Source of the DNA: Adiantum capillus-veneris | Lineage: Eukaryota; Streptophyta; Polypodiopsida; Polypodiales; Pteridaceae | Direction: 5' to 3' | DNA length: 64,000 bases | Assembly: GCA_014529385.2 (NCBI GenBank) | Contig: CM043961.1 | Location: 15,314,978-15,378,977 of the forward strand | Notes under the pieces: model-generated | The model's input: only the letters and a program-made list of their open reading frames with translations | What the model was told of the DNA's origin: nothing | The model's database searches: none | In this document: one piece after another, positions 33,958 through 48,161 of the stretch | Position numbering within the stretch: position 1 is the first letter of the stretch | How the letters are laid out: each line of letters opens with the position of its first letter | Made by a program: the position numbers and the translations under genes

Positions 33958-34276
33958 TCTCTACAAAACATATATTATGTAGTTTTTAGTTCATATTAGA
34001 CCAATAATGTGAAGTTAGGTACATATCAAATAAGTAGGACTACCCACAAATGTCGAACTTGTGATGATGCCTCTTGATCGATAGTTCCCTTTGGTATACA
34101 ACCGTATCTTAGCTTCATGCTCACTTGATGGTTGCTAAAAGGCGAGATTGGAGGTTTTCTTTTCTAGCAATCCCTCTTTGGTGCCATTCTCTACAAAACA
34201 TATATTATGTAGTTTTTAGTTCATATTAGACCAATAATGTGAAGTTAGGTACATATCAAATAAGTAGACTACCCAC
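33818..34276. repeat. 230-bp tandem duplication covering gene X exon 1
   Basis: 33818-34047 and 34048-34276 are nearly identical, differing by a two-base change or indel at the end (AAGTAGGACTACCC versus AAGTAGACTACCC). Each copy contains the ATG (33957 and 34187) and the start of exon 1. Confidence 0.95.
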
Positions 34277-35503
34277 AACTTGAAAAATATACTTTAGAAT
34301 GTAGACTATAGTATATAACACTATATATGGTATACTACATGATATGTATTAAATAACATATAAAATTATATATTAAATATATTTAGTACTATATTACATA
34401 AAATGTACCTTGTGTTATATATATCATATCTACTCAAAGTACTCTATATAATATACTCTTTATAGTATTTATCTACAATATACTATGTACTCTATATGAT
34501 ATACTATATATATCATAGCTACTCAAAGTACTCTATATAATATACTCTTTATAGTATATATCTACAATATACTATGTATTCAAATACTTTATATTATTGT
34601 TACTTATATTTATATAACCTATATTATCTATTGTGCACTCTATATATTATATACTATATACTCTATATACTATATATTTACAATATACTATGTATTCTAT
34701 ATAATTTATATTATATATATACTAATTCATTATAAACCCTAAATTATATATACATAATATATAGTATATACACTATATACTATATATATTACATACTATA
34801 GAATCTCTTAATAATATATTGTTGTGTCCGTACTTATCCACGTGCAAGTCTTGATCCCATTCATCCTCCTGATGCCACTAGATGCCACTTGACGCACCTG
34901 CTTACCTCATGTCATCGGCCCGCTGATAGCTTCCTTGAGAAGTTTTATGTTCCACCAACTCCTCATTATTATAGAAAAAACACACTAGTACTGGTGATAA
35001 TGAAAATCGATGTCCTATGTACACGTTGTCCTATCTATACATATGTGGGCCCCACGTAACCACCTCGCTCTGGAAAATGGGCAATTCTTTATTTGATGCA
35101 CAATGAATGTGTATATACATATGCGCAATCATTTCTTCCAAAAAACTCCTAAGAACGCCTTGGAAATGATGACGTGAAATTGCGTATAGGTGGCAGCGTT
35201 TCAAAATGCTTTGGGAAGAGCCTGCCACCAACCTAGCTTGCAGTGCCCCTAGTCGATGATGACTTGATAGAGTTTTGATAGGCACCTGCTTTTTCTAGTG
35301 TTGCCAATGCCTTGATGCACCACCTAGGCTTGCTTTCACGCCAACGATGGCATTCTTAGATGTCGTTCCACTACGTCATGGAGCGCCCACAATCGCATGC
35401 GCCTTGCCAACCAAAGCGGCGGCGTTTTGATATGCCCCATGCATCTGGGCTCTCATATCATATGTTGGGATCTGATATCTACGGGGGATCACAGCAATGA
35501 GGA
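34277..35503. other. AT-rich low-complexity sequence, then unassigned sequence
   Basis: 34300-34820 is almost wholly TATA/CTATAT-type repeats (for example TACTCTATATAATATACTCT occurs twice). 34820-35503 shows no recognisable gene or repeat. Confidence 0.7.
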
Positions 35504-37091
35504 GTATCATAATAAATACTATATAATTCTCCTAAATGATTTTCTCATGTTAAACTGGTCATTTAATATGGGGAAGTACCAGGGGAGAAAAAGCTAGAAT
35601 ATTGGTTAAGCTGGCAGACTGATCACAGTAGGGATCCAAAGGAGGGAAAATAGGGATCCAAAGGGGGGTCCATCTGCAACAATGGGCTTCAAAGACCCTA
35701 AGGTTCAGCCCATTAAGACTTCCAAAATGATAAGCTTCCAAAATTCAAAGGTTATGTTCAATTGTCAAACTCTAGGTAAATTGGATGCTTTTGGGAAGAC
35801 TCAAAAGTCTTCCCACATCCCTATCCTTGAGGGGGCGATCCCTTTTAGTAGGGTATAGAAGAGAAACACACACACACACACACTCTTTCAAGCTCCCTTT
35901 ACATTGAAAGGGCATAGTAGACACATGTCAGCTCCCTAGCCCAGTTGCCCCCAAGGTGCATTCAAATCCTATTGGATGGCCATAGAGGTGGACCAATGAG
36001 AATTAGGCTACAGTAAATTTTGTTTAATTCATTTAAAAACACTTGATAAAAGAACCAATAGAAATTAAGCTCTCTAGAAGACTATTGGACAGTCTCCCAA
36101 GGGGTCCAATGAGCATTCAGCAGCCCAATGGCTTGCCTGATCCTATTGGCCAGAAGACTAAGGAGTCCAATGAGAGTTTAATTGCATTATTTAAATACCT
36201 AAAGCTCTCACAAAAGGGGAAAGGGGGACACGTGTCACAAGGCTATCATTTATGCTTCTTAATTATCATTGGCTAAGCTTTGCATGGTCCAATAGGATGC
36301 GAGCATGAGTAAAAAGCAAGAGGGTCTACCAAGAGAGAGAGGGGGCTGATTTTGGCAAGGCATTATCACACACACACTCACACAATCTCAATGTGGAGTA
36401 AAGAAGACTATCTCCTTCAGAATCTCAATCTTTAATGGAAAGCTCATCATCTACTCCAAGTTTTTGAGAAGGGAGGCCTACACCAACAACTCTTGGCTTT
36501 TTGATGCAAATCCAACCAAGAGCCAAGCTCCAATGCATGCTCATCTCCTCTACCATGGTAATTAGTAATCTATGCTAAGCTATTATGAGTGATTATGTGA
36601 GGAGACATACTTCTTTCTCGTAAGAAAACTCCTTCCTCTCGATCTACTCTCATACCCTGCTAGCTCTCACCATCTTCAAACGTGTGTGAGGTCTTGGGTC
36701 TGAGAATGTGAGGGAATTGATGTTGTGTTTTATAAGTGTGAGCTTGGTGCTTGAAGCTTCCATCTTCATTGCACTAGCAAGTTATTGAAGGAACACAAAG
36801 TATTGTATTGTAAAATGTCTCCCTTGATGGGGGAAACCTATAACACAAAGCCTTTTGGAGGGGGGACCGCCGGCTCCATGTAAATCCGGTCCTCAACCGT
36901 TGTCAATAGATTAATTTCTCTCTCTTTTTGAAGTATTGTTCATGCCTATCTAGCTAGGTGTTATGCTTTTGTTTCTCTCTCCCTCCAAGCAATCTTCCTA
37001 TGCTCATTAGGAAATTATTCTAATGAAATTCTCACTATGTCTATGTTATTTTCCTCTACACACAAGTTACTAGACCATTAAATATTACATT
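35504..37091 (+). repeat. 5' LTR of the chromovirus element
   Basis: Matches 51980-53597. Contains a CA run near 35868 and ends ATTAAATATTACA before the primer site. Small ORFs in it have no support. Confidence 0.85.
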
Positions 37092-38477
37092 GGTATCACA
37101 GAACAAGGTTTCTCTTTTCTTGCTCAAGAAGAGAGTTCCTCAAGCTAACTATAAACGGTTGGTATTATTAATTGTAATTGAGTAAGTAGAATAGGGATTT
37201 TTGAGCCTTGTAGTGCACCTGCTTCGTGCAGATAACGGGGCATCACCGTCGAGAGCTATGGTCTTAATAGTGGAGTCCTATGGGGCTTGCCTACGGCTTA
37301 ACCACTATTGAGATATTAGAAGCTTGACAGGATCCGTTACTGTTTTGATGTTGAAAGACCCTCTCTTCTATTCCTTGCAAATAATGATATTCGAGCCATG
37401 AGTATAGGAGCTTGAGTGCTTTTCTAAAGGGGTTAAGATGAGTAGCAACTAGGGCTTGAAGTGCCAAATTACACCTAACAAAAATTTACACCTAAAAGTT
37501 TTTTGAATGGCTGACAATAGTAAAGAGAGTGAAATTAATCTTAATAGCTTTGATTTTGCTAATGAACAGGCTACTAATGATGCCCCTATGCTTGTTAACT
37601 ACCTTGTTTCTAGGCTTCAACAAGCCATGGGAAATACATCCCTCCAAAGTGAAGTGCAATGGCACCTACGTGCTCATGGGAATCTCCAAACTCCCCACCA
37701 AGCCCAGGGGATTCACTCTATATACAAAATGGGATGCCACCTACGGCGAGCGGACAAATTTTATAAAACCCATATATACAATTCATATTAGGGAATATGA
37801 CCCCCCTTTCTACGCTTATACAAAAATCAAGAAAGAAAACTATCATACCCCTATCTTACATATAAAATTTAGGTCTCACATGATCTAACTAAGTAAAACT
37901 AGTCAATGAGTGTGTAAGCATAGTGATTGACAATGTACTAAGGAATCACTTCTTTTGATAACTAGACGTACCCTCAATTTTTCAAAGTTTGATAAACTAT
38001 GTGCCCGATCAGCCTGCACTCTGGCTACTCATCCAATTCTCACCCATCCAAAGCTGATGTAAATCAACCCTTGACCTGCTCCAAATCAACCCTTATCTAT
38101 GATCGGCTTGATGCAAAACTTGATGTGTGACGTGATAAAAAACTTTCTTAAAATCCATTCAATTTCTAGTGCACACCGAGGATCAATCATTACAAGTAAT
38201 CAACCCGAGTCAGGTCCCCTCCCCCTAAATATGATACCCTCTCCCTTATTTTCAAGCTTGAGAGATAAATTATTGGAGGCCTGCCCCTAACTTATACGCT
38301 TATGTAACTTGTAAAAAAATACCCCTATGTGGTGCGGTAAGTTTTCCATGGTGAATCCCGCGGGCCACCAAGAAGAGAGAGTACCTAGGAAGCCTCCTTG
38401 TGAGACTTCCAAAAGAGGCCTCTCTCCGATAAGGGAAAGAGCGAGAAAGAAGTGGGTCTTCTGCCACCTCGACGGAG
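37092..38477 (+). other. Leader of the chromovirus element
   Basis: Contains one 94-codon frame (37507-37791, starting MADNSKESEINLNSFDFANE) that might be a small leader ORF or a gag fragment. Otherwise no coding signal. Confidence 0.4.
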
Positions 38478-39990
38478 ATGGCTCCACGAAGACGACGGGC
38501 AAAACGCTCTCCAACACCCCCTAAATGGAGAAGACCATCACACACTTTTCCACACCATAATTCAAAGAGGGATGATAGAAAACAAGAGGAGAAAAAGTCA
38601 AGAAAGAGGTCACCCTCTTCTCCATCTTCTTCATCCTCTTCCTCTTATGAAGAAAGTGATGGTGCAGACAAGGAGAAACAAGAGAAGAAAAAGACGAGAA
38701 AGAGGTTACCCTCTTCTCCATCCTCCTCAAAGTCTTCCTACTGTGAAGAAAGTGATGGTACAACTTTTGAGCCACCAAAAATAAGAGGCCATAGGAAATC
38801 CTATGCCACGTGGAAGAGGTTGTCCAAGCTCAAAAAGCTCAAAGAGGGAGGAAAGAACATCTCTTTCCTTACCTATGATGGCACCTTTGGTGCTACAAAC
38901 AAAGTCTTGGCCTTCATTCAACAATTCGATGCAGCGTTTGGAGATGAGGGCTTCACAGAGTCCTCTAAGCTACACCATGTAGCTATGAATTTTCAAAAGT
39001 CCGTCAAGAAATGATGGTCTAGCCTACGGGCAAACGGTGAAGCAGCACAAACATGGAAAGCTTTAAGAGGTTCCATCATGAAGCAGGTTATGGCTACCAA
39101 TGCCAAAGACAGAGTACTCACCGAATGGCAAACACAAAGATAAAGTACTCACCGAATATGTAGACAAGTTTTGGGACTTATATCTCAAATCCACTGTCTT
39201 TAAAAAGATGGATTTTGGAGAGAAAAAACAACAATTTTATGCGGGTCTAACTGAAGATATGGCAGAGTATGTTAACTCCCAAAGGCCAAGCACCATATTT
39301 GCGGTCATACACCATACCATGGTGGCTTCACAAATCAATTTCCAACCAAGGGCTAAGAGAAATCTTAAGCCCACGGAGAACAAGGACCGTAATAATGAGC
39401 CTAAGGGGAAGGATATTGTCCAAAAGTCTCCTAAAGGCAAGGCCAACAACAACAAAGCTAAGGAAAAGGGAGTTTATAAAGACAAAAATAAACTCTCTCC
39501 TAAAGAGCTTGAGCATTATCGTAAAGATAACTGCTGTTTCAAGTGTGGGGAGCAAGGGCATACCTATCGTGCTTGTCCCCACAAGAATACACAAAATGAG
39601 CCTCCTAGACCTACCTTGGTCGAAATCCAAGAAGAGGATGCACATCACCAAGGATCTCCTCTATGCCATGCTTGGGGAAAGGTAAGAGAACATGATGCTT
39701 TTATTCTCTTTGACCCTAGTTCTACTCACAATTTCATGTCCACAGAGTTGGCCACCAAGCTCGGTATCCAAGCCCATGAGATGGGAGACATCCTACCCGC
39801 CGTTGGTGCTTTCAAGGGGCAAGAAGCTTCAGTCACTCCCTTAATTGGGAAATTGAGGCTCCATGTCCAAAGCTATGTGGACAAGGAGGACTTCTTTATC
39901 TCTCCTCTCAAGCACAAGGATGTAATCCTAGGGGCACCATGGTTTGATCGCATGTGGCTGCCAATGTTAAATTCCCTGAAAGGAAAATCT
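38478..39990 (+). pseudogene. Chromovirus gag and protease region
   Basis: Gag begins MAPRRRRAKRSPTPPKWRRP, with two Ser/Lys-rich repeats (KKSRKRSPSSPSSSS and KKTRKRLPSSPSSSK), then FLTYDGTFGATNKVLAFIQQ. A stop at 39012 and a shift near 39095 follow; the local AGTACTCACCGAAT repeat may be the cause. From 39100 the frame reads VLTEYVDKFWDLYLKS and the zinc knuckle CCFKCGEQGHTYRACP (CX2CX4HX4C intact). Protease follows: FILFDPSSTHNFMST, where catalytic D is kept as D-P-S, and VILGAPWFDRM. Confidence 0.85.
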
Positions 39991-41086
39991 ACTTTAGGTT
40001 CAAGGAAAAAGATATGTACATAAATGCTAAGGAGTTGGGTAACACCATATCCATTGTATGTATGCAAGCTTTCAATAAGTTAATAAAGAGCTCTATTTCC
40101 GTGTACATGATTTTTGTTAAAGATTCTCAAAATGAACCTAATGCTTTAGCAAAAGAAAATATAAACAATCACAAGGAATTAGAGTTATCCAATTTTCTCA
40201 AGGGATTTCAAGATGGTTTTATTGACGACATCCCTTGTGAACTACCTCCTAAACGAGGCAATGATGACCATGCAATTGAACTTCTTCCAGGAAGTTTAGT
40301 GCCTAATAAACCTCTTTATAGAGTTTCTTAAGCTCAACAAGAGGAGATTATGCGGCAAATGCATGAGTTAGTTGAGAAGGGCAAGGTTAGGCCTAGCTCA
40401 TCTCCATTTTGTTCACCCGTGTTATTAGTGAAAACGAAAGACGGCAATATCGTATGTGTGTCGACTATAGAGCACTAAATAGGATCACTATCAAGAATAG
40501 GTTTCACGTTCCATGGGTAGAAGACCTATTTGATGCTCAGCAAGGGTCGACCTACTTCCGTAGGATTGACCTAAAAATTGGCTACCATCAAATAAGGATA
40601 GTTTATCAAGACATTGTAAAGACCGCATTTTGCACTACGTTTGGTCATTTACGAATACATTGTCATGCCTTTTGGCTTGACCAATGCACCGACCACATTC
40701 AACCTCTTGATGGAGAAGCTATTCAGGCCGCACCGAACCTTTACTAGAGTGTTTTTTGATGATATAATTATCTACTCTAACTCACTAGACGAACACAAGC
40801 AACACCTCCAGGTAATATTTCAAGTCTTACGAGAGAATAACTTTATATTAATCAAAAGAAATTGTAGTTTTTCTTACAAGAGATTTAGTTATTAGGTCAC
40901 ATTATCTCTCAAGATGGCATCCAAATGGATCCATCTAAGCTAGAGGTAATAAAAGGATGGCCTAATCCAAGGAATCTACATGAATTAAGAAGCTTTATAG
41001 ATATGTATGCATACTATAGACGCTTCATAGAAAAGTTCTCACAAATTGCGGGACCGTTACATGACCTAACAAAGAAAAACTTTAGG
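39954..41086 (+). pseudogene. Chromovirus reverse transcriptase, cut by the nested insertion
   Basis: Readable blocks: DDHAIELLPGSLVPNKPLYR, MCVDYRALNRITIKNRF, TYFRRIDLKIGYHQIRI, MPFGLTNAPTTFNLLMEKLF and FFDDIIIYSNSLDEH (FDD kept), then MDPSKLEVIKGWPNPRNLHE. Frameshifts near 40405, 40640 and 40890. The frame ends at TTAGG 41082-41086, the left target duplication of the nested element. Confidence 0.88.
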
Positions 41087-41651
41087 TGTGCTCTCCTTGC
41101 CGCACTGTCGAAGCAAGGGACTTGCCGATACACCGTGTGCGAGCCGCAGATGGCTCCAAGCACACAACTAGTTTAACTAGTAAGCTCAAAGAGGGCAATG
41201 GTGTGTCACTCACCGCCTTATGCTCCTGCCGTAGAGGATTCCTCGCCGCGCAGACGAAGGAGAACCGCCGCTACGCCGCGCTCAACCGCCTCGTCGCCGC
41301 CGTGCCTTCGTAATGCTCGATCGACACACACTCTCCCTCCTCTCTTTCTCTCTCTCACACACACACACACGAGGAGGTGAAGAAGAAGAAGATGGAGATG
41401 GAGAAGGAGCAAGAGCACTCTTCTATTGCACAAATGAGAGAATGAGTTTGGCTTTTATAGAGCTCACCCAATCACACTTGGGCGCCCATGCTTACCAACT
41501 AATCCTGAATGTCCCAGTTAGAGTGCGCCTCTCTCGGCGATCACTCTTACCCTTTCCTATTGGTCCGACAAGCCCGGTACCTGACTCTACCAAATACATA
41601 ATACGCGTCCGTCGTAGGTGATGGGGTGTCCGTGAGCCATGAGGGTTAACA
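41087..41651 (-). repeat. 3' LTR of the nested element
   Basis: Direct repeat of 49101-49717. Contains the GCACTGTCGAAGCAAGGGAC block and a TATAAAAGCC box near 41450 (minus strand). ORFs inside are shadows of a CT/CA-rich sequence. Confidence 0.9.
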
Positions 41652-43990
41652 TGCCCCCCTTCTGATGTAGATTCCGTCCTCAGAAGCTATTGAGTGAGCT
41701 GTTCGTCGAGGTGGAAGAGCATTTGAGATGAATGTCCTTAGCTTCTTCAGTCACTGCAAAATCAAACAACATTGGCCAGTAATTGCATTCTCTTAAAAAG
41801 CTATGCAGTTTTAGGTAGACAATTGATTGGTAAAAAAAATTTCAAACAATTTGTAGCAATGAACATTAAATTGCATGTAATCAAATGCATAAACAGATGT
41901 AAAGGTAAAAATTAACAAGTCTGGGGTCGCTAATTTGACGTCGAAGGCACTAGAGATCGAATATTAATACCATGGGTAAGCTTTAATTTTCAGTGGTCAA
42001 TTAAGTTGTTTAATCACGAGAGCCAAGTATTCATGTTCGAGGGCTGACTAGAGGCTATACCTAGAAACTTGTAGTTAAGCTACATAAAAGGAATTTTCAT
42101 GAAATCATCGCTGACTGATTACTTTTCGTTGACCCCCCAAAGTCTTTTCACATTGATTCAATTATGATGTGTGTGCTTATTTTGTATGCTTGGGTTTTTT
42201 GCTTTTCAAGGAAAAGCGCCCACACTGGGAACCTCTAGGGCTCTAGTACCATGGGCGATACATGTGAGTGAAGTACCATTAAGCAAGATTTCTCTTCCAG
42301 CTTAAAATTTTACATTGTGGCACTTTGATTTTTTGCTTGTTCATTTTCAGCATTTTAATTTTGTAACTTTGGGGGTCATATAACACTGTTCCCCTCCCCA
42401 GGCTCATCACTTAGTAAACTCCCTTTATAATACTTAAGCTAAAGGTCAATAGGGTTAAGCCCACTAGAAAGCTAGTACATTTCATACAATGCTGCCTAAA
42501 TCGGATTAAGAACTAAGTAACCATTGCTTATTAGGAAGGAATTCCCCATGGTATTAAGAGAAGATTTCTAATACCTAGCTTGGTCAAACTAGCTTGTCGG
42601 ACTGCTTGATTTTTAAACCTAGACAAGTGATTATGACAAAACATTACATTGAATTAAATGTTTGATACTAAGACAATGCGCTGAATATTATGCTACCAAT
42701 CACAATCAAAGCAAAAACATGGATGCAAAAAGATAAGGGCAATGCTAATGGACAGAAAACACCTGTTTGTGTGATGGTCGCGCTTGATTTGAAGTTGAAC
42801 GAGAGAAAGGTTCCATGAATGTCCAAATCTATCAATAGCAACACGCTCTGTACACACTAGGAAACAAAAGGAATACCTCCAGGAGGCACATAGTGGGAAA
42901 AGAGAACTTTGCTAATCTCTCAACTCTAAAACAGAAACACTCCTATCGTACTAATCTTACCACCCTCCATCACTCAAGTGATGAGGATCAAAGGTGTTTT
43001 ATGGCATAGGTTTGTGTTTCACTGTACCAGATGTGACATGTGTAGGTCTGAGTCAATGTTTTGACTTTTAATGTGCATACCGTTTGCTAATTGCTCTTGC
43101 TCTTTTTTTTTTTTTGAGAGTATAAAGCTTTATATGTACATTCCCTAAGATTGGAGATTAGAGGTCAGGGAAAAGGTTGAGAGGACAAGTGAATGATGGA
43201 TGTCCACAAACCTCCCCCTTCTTGGGTAGATCATACCGTTTGAAATGAGCTTGTCACCCTTTGAAACCAATTGTTCCAGTTGGTAATAGGTGAGGATTTT
43301 TGCCAGTAGTTTTCTATTACCCTAGGTGCCTCGTCAAGTTGCAGGGTGGTAAGGTACTCTCCCAGGATGAACTTGAAGTGGTTCATCAGGTGATTCTTGA
43401 ACACTGGGAGGTGTGGATTCTTTTGTAGCTTCATGGAGGTCCACTACTATAGATGGAGGCTCTGTAGAAGCATTTACCTCTATGGATGTATTACATGAGG
43501 AGCTAGAAGCTTCATGGGACTCCCCCTTCCTGAGCTAGGTGGAACAAATCGTTTTTCTTTGGTACCCAAACAGCTCGGGAGCGGGTGTGTAGCATTCTGT
43601 GATTTTTTTTTTCCGATCTTGATTCGTTTTGGAGCTACGGGATTGGGCTCACTGGGTCAGTGATAGGTAAGAGCACAATCTACGTTTTGGCACCCAGATT
43701 TGATCATTTCCTTGATAGTAGCCTTGGGCTTCCAATAGTGTTAGGGATCCATCGCAACATTTTCTTACTTTTCTTGGAGTGAGTGGTACGTTTCTTACAG
43801 GCTTCTGTTTTTTAGCACTACTATGGTCACTAAAGAAGCTTTAGGGACCCACTTGTATGTTTTCTTCGTTACATTAGATGAGTCTTGTCGGAAGCGATAT
43901 GCATTGTTTGTAGATATTTAAGGGTATAGGCATTTCATCCCCCTCAGGTGTTACCCAGGTCATCCCCCTATTTCCCCAAGTGTCTATGGT
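41652..43990 (-). other. Non-coding 3' internal region of the nested element
   Basis: No retroviral domain, repeat or RNA gene is recognised. One 67-codon minus-strand frame (43434-43231) has no known motif. Confidence 0.55.
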
Positions 43991-44025
43991 TGCTGCTAGG
44001 TGGACCCAATCCACATTGTCCTCAG

Positions 44026-44290
44026 TCATCCCAGGTAGGATATCCATATAAGGAGAATCTTGGCCAATGTCTGTATCCTTTTACAGTGTAACAATATTGT
44101 AGTGGGGCGAGTGAACTGTGGTGTCAGAGCGATGACAATAATGGTTTTACTCCCTAAGGGGTGTACCTTACCAGTCACCAAATCCACTCTAAGGACAGAG
44201 TCTTGGAATTGCAAATAGACATGATTTTTAGACAATCATGAACCATTTGTGCTTCCCTCATGAATGGTCGTCCTAAAATCATTTCATATG
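44026..44290 (-). pseudogene. Aspartic protease remnant of the nested element
   Basis: On the minus strand EMILGRPFMREAQMVHDCLK followed, after a shift, by VYLQFQDSVLRVDLVTGK. ILGRPF is the usual C-terminal protease motif in Tat/Athila-type elements. The catalytic Asp region upstream is not clear. Confidence 0.65.
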
Positions 44291-45642
44291 AATAAGGTGT
44301 TTAGAGAAATCCATTACAATGAACGTATGTCGTACCTTGTGTCCTAGAACTTTGATCTTAAGATCCTTGAGCATCCCATAGGTTTGGCTATGGTACCATT
44401 TGCCATCTTTACCAATGTTAGTAACACTGAGGCTTTCATGGATCCCTTTTTGTACGATTAACTCGCACCACCATCAAAATTCCCTTTCGTTAATGGTAGT
44501 GATGGGTGTCATTAGTCGTGCCTTCAAAATACTCTCTAATTCGTTAATGGGTACCTCGATCACAGACGTGTCCATTAAGTCAAGTGATTGCACATGATTT
44601 TCCTCATTCAAATCGATCAGGTATTTGGTTGCGCAAACTGCGGTAATCGTTCGTAGATCTCGTTAAGGAATACTCGAAGTGCAAGGAATAACTCAGGATC
44701 TCCATACAGCTTTGCTATGATCGTGGTTCGGACCTCAGAAGACATGAAGTCCATTAGTTTGGCACATTCATTGGCATTTTGCAGGGTGTAGGTCCTTGAC
44801 TAGAACTGGTGAGGATGGAATCTCATATTCCTCAATGGGATCAGGTATTCCTTCGTTAAACATTCTTTGCAACAGAAGTGTGTATGCTCACTTTTGATGT
44901 CCCGTCCTCACTCCCTTCTTGGATGATACTAGATATGGTAACGGTCTATGGTTCATGTGGGATGGATGAACTTGCGTGGGAACATGTGTCATGAATTTTG
45001 ACATGCATGGGTTCTGGTTCTAGTTTCCTTTGGTCCCTCCACTAAACCTCTTAGATGTTTCACCTGCTGAATTCATCTACTGGGTTTGGGTACGTCCAAT
45101 TTTCTTTTTACGATTCTTCCTTTTTTCCCCTGCGGTTTATCTTGGGGTCTTGGATTGGATTGGAAACACTTGTGGTGTTTTTAGAGGCTCTTTATGGTTT
45201 CTCTTATTCGGTTTTCATTTGGTTCCTGTTACGGTTTTCTTTGTCGGTCTTTCCTTTGTGGTATTGGTTCTAGTCCATTGTCTCGACTGAATCTGAATCA
45301 TCTCGAGGTCATTCATATACACGGGGTCATCTCTGTTCCTCTGTTTGTTTTGGAACTTGGCTTTGAATTTCCCGTATTCTGTGACCTCTTCCTTCGTGTT
45401 TCTTTTTCTTTGCTTGGATATGAGCGGTATCTCTCTCTTCGAGGATATGGCCTGGCCTTGAAGCATGGACCGTGTAATGCATAAGCGGGTGCGACGGGTG
45501 GTATTGGCGATGTCACACTAGCAATTTCGACCAATTTAGGGGTGTGATTTTAGGAAATTTGGGTTATAGGGGCATGGAAATCAAGTGATCTATGCCACAA
45601 CGATTACATGTGAGTATTGGCATTGCAAACATGCTCCTTGAT

Positions 45643-48161
45643 TCATTTGCATCTGTGCAGCATTCTTTTGCAGCCTAATAGGGCACTCGCTGCCCGATGT
45701 GGTCCACCACACTCGTAGCATTGAAGAGGTGGCCTCCTAGCCTGGGTGTTGATATTTTGACCTCTGGATGCAATCAAGTCCGTAGGCATACTAGTGTCTA
45801 TTTCCTCCTCACAGCCATCTGCATAAGCATTGATGGCTCGCAACCCACTTGGTTCATAGGGGGACTCTTGGATGGGGGCTGTGGTCTAGCACAGGAGGTG
45901 GTAGCGGTGTAGCTTGTACAACATTTTGAGATCTAGGACCATGTGTTGCGGTAGTTGCCAACAGGTGGAGCAGGCATCAATACAGGAGCTCGAGGCGCAT
46001 CCGTCCAGGCTACAGATGGTCTATTTGCCATCATACGTTTGATCATTAAACAATCCTTAGCTTGGTGAATATACCACATGGGTTGCAAGTTCCATTAAAT
46101 TTTACTCTAAACGTAGGGCACTCACTAGTGCTATGTGACCAAGCAAATGGAACACCATTGTTGCTCCCTTCTTGGATACATGTGACTATTTGGGGGTCGA
46201 TTATCCTTAAGAGACTCTTGGATTGCCTTGGTGAGGTCTGTCAAGAAAGTCTCAAATACCTTTGGCTCATTGGCAATGGGCTTTGCAGTCATGGGTCGTA
46301 CCAATGGCTTGTGAGCTAGTGGATCTCGTGTCAGTAGACACCCTCATGCCTGCTATCATCAAGTTGTCCTCTAATTGGATGCATTGGCAGTGACATCTTC
46401 CCAGGTTGTGATACCTCTAATCACTAGTCCATTATAGATTCCTCATTCCTCAACCCTCGAATGAATCGATCAAGCAGTTGGTTATTGTTGAAGCGCTCAT
46501 TTACAGGCAGCGAGAGTTTAAGTGCTTTAGACTAATGAAGTCCTTACTGACTCTCCTTCCTTACGTTCGGTTCTGTAGCTGAGATGCTACACCCAAAGCC
46601 ACCTTCTCGTATGTACTCCTTTAGAAACAACCTTCGAAGGTAGGGTAGATTGTTTTCTCGTCCACCCTTAGGGTTCTATACCAATCTCCAGCCTTCCACT
46701 TAATGTAGCTTAAGGCATTGCACTTATGTAGTTCGTTGCGTTCCCTAAGGAATCACATACTTGTTCAAACACTTCAATGTGTTTTCTAGCATCTTCGTCC
46801 CATTGAATTTTTGCATGAGTTTGGCAATTTGTACTGCCTTACTTCAGGCTCTCTATCAGATGCATGACGCATATTTTCCGCGATAGATCGACCTATGGTT
46901 TGAGCAAACGCTGCCAAGTCATATGTGAGGAGGCAGGGCCGGTGGAGGTACTCTTGGAATCATATGGGGAGAGGGAGGGTACCGGTCTTGCATATGTGTG
47001 GATGATGCAGGATATGGAACTAACCGGGCATAGGTCCACTCGGATAAGGGCTAGGAAGAGGCACTCGAGGAGCATAACAAGTGGTACAATTGGAGGTGTG
47101 GGGGCCATGTGTGCATAAGGGGCTAGAGGCACATACGGTCAAGGCCCCATATTAGGTACTACGACACTAGGTAGTGGCACTGCGCTAACCGTAGATGTCA
47201 TCGGTACACTCTCTGTCAGGCTTATCCCTAGAGTGAGCACTGTGTTTTCCTTAATAGAGGGTTGAGCCAAGTTAGGGAAGCTAAAGTTGCTCGGAGGCTC
47301 AGATTGCATAGAGACCCCAGGTGAAATGACGTAAGATGGGTCCATGGGGCTCATTAGAGGAGTCTCCATTTGTGATAGAGTAGGCTGTTGAGCCTTACTC
47401 GTATCCAGAAATCTCATGGGGCCAGTTGAGAGTATATTTACCCTCGGTTTTGCCTTTCGATTGAATAATGCCATGGATAACATTACAGATCATTTTCTAT
47501 TGATCTTCGATGCTCGTGGCACTAGAGTGGATTGTACAATCTCTATCCATCCTACATGGTAGGCGTAGCCAGAGTGTAGATCCGTACACCTCAGTGTGGA
47601 GGTCGTATGTCCAATGATCGTTAATGAACAATCCTTCTAGAGTAGACGTGTTAACGGTTTCTTGTGAGGTAGAAGCAATGAGCTCCCCGTGGTTTTACTT
47701 GTCACCAACGGTACTCTAGAGGGAACTTCTGAAGGAGGCAGCTCAACGGGCCTTCTTGGTAAGAAGTTGGCAGGATATCCACATGGACACTCTTTGGTGG
47801 TGTGGGGTCCACGTGCGCTGTGAAAGGAGAGTCCACTTCCCCACCCCCTTCGTGTGCTTCATTTGCATCAGGTTCCGAGCGAGTAGCTCTACCTAATGTT
47901 TCCATGAAACGGCTCACATACTAGTACTGGGCTGTGGAGCTTCGGGAGGTGCATGGCCTTCTCTCTCAGTGTTTTGGGTAGGGTATGTTCCATGATTTCT
48001 GAGTCGGAGGAGGAATCACTAGCGGCTATTTTAGGGTCTTGGGTGGTGCTCCTTGTGTCCGTGATGGTCTAGAGCTATCGTGGATGGGTAATGGGTGTCC
48101 GTATGAACAGAGGCACCCTCAATATGCTCGTGTTCTAGCACCGCCCAGAGCGTAAGTGCAT
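45643..48161 (-). pseudogene. gag remnant of the nested element
   Basis: Starts at ATG 48161 (MHLRSG), frameshifted at once by loss of one G relative to the right-end element. Pieces: MSRFMETLGRATRSEPDANE (47917), a Pro/Ser/Met-rich stretch 47483-47139, a gag core near 46780 (WDEDARKHIEVFEQVCDSLR), and a degraded zinc knuckle CYECGGPHRAASA near 45730. Several stops and shifts; inactive. Confidence 0.75.

Noticed and set aside
41198-41433. Arg/Ser-rich and Leu/His-rich frames in the nested element's LTR
   Set aside because: Shadows over CT and CA microsatellites, repeated at 49222-49424 and 62142-62387 with the other LTRs.
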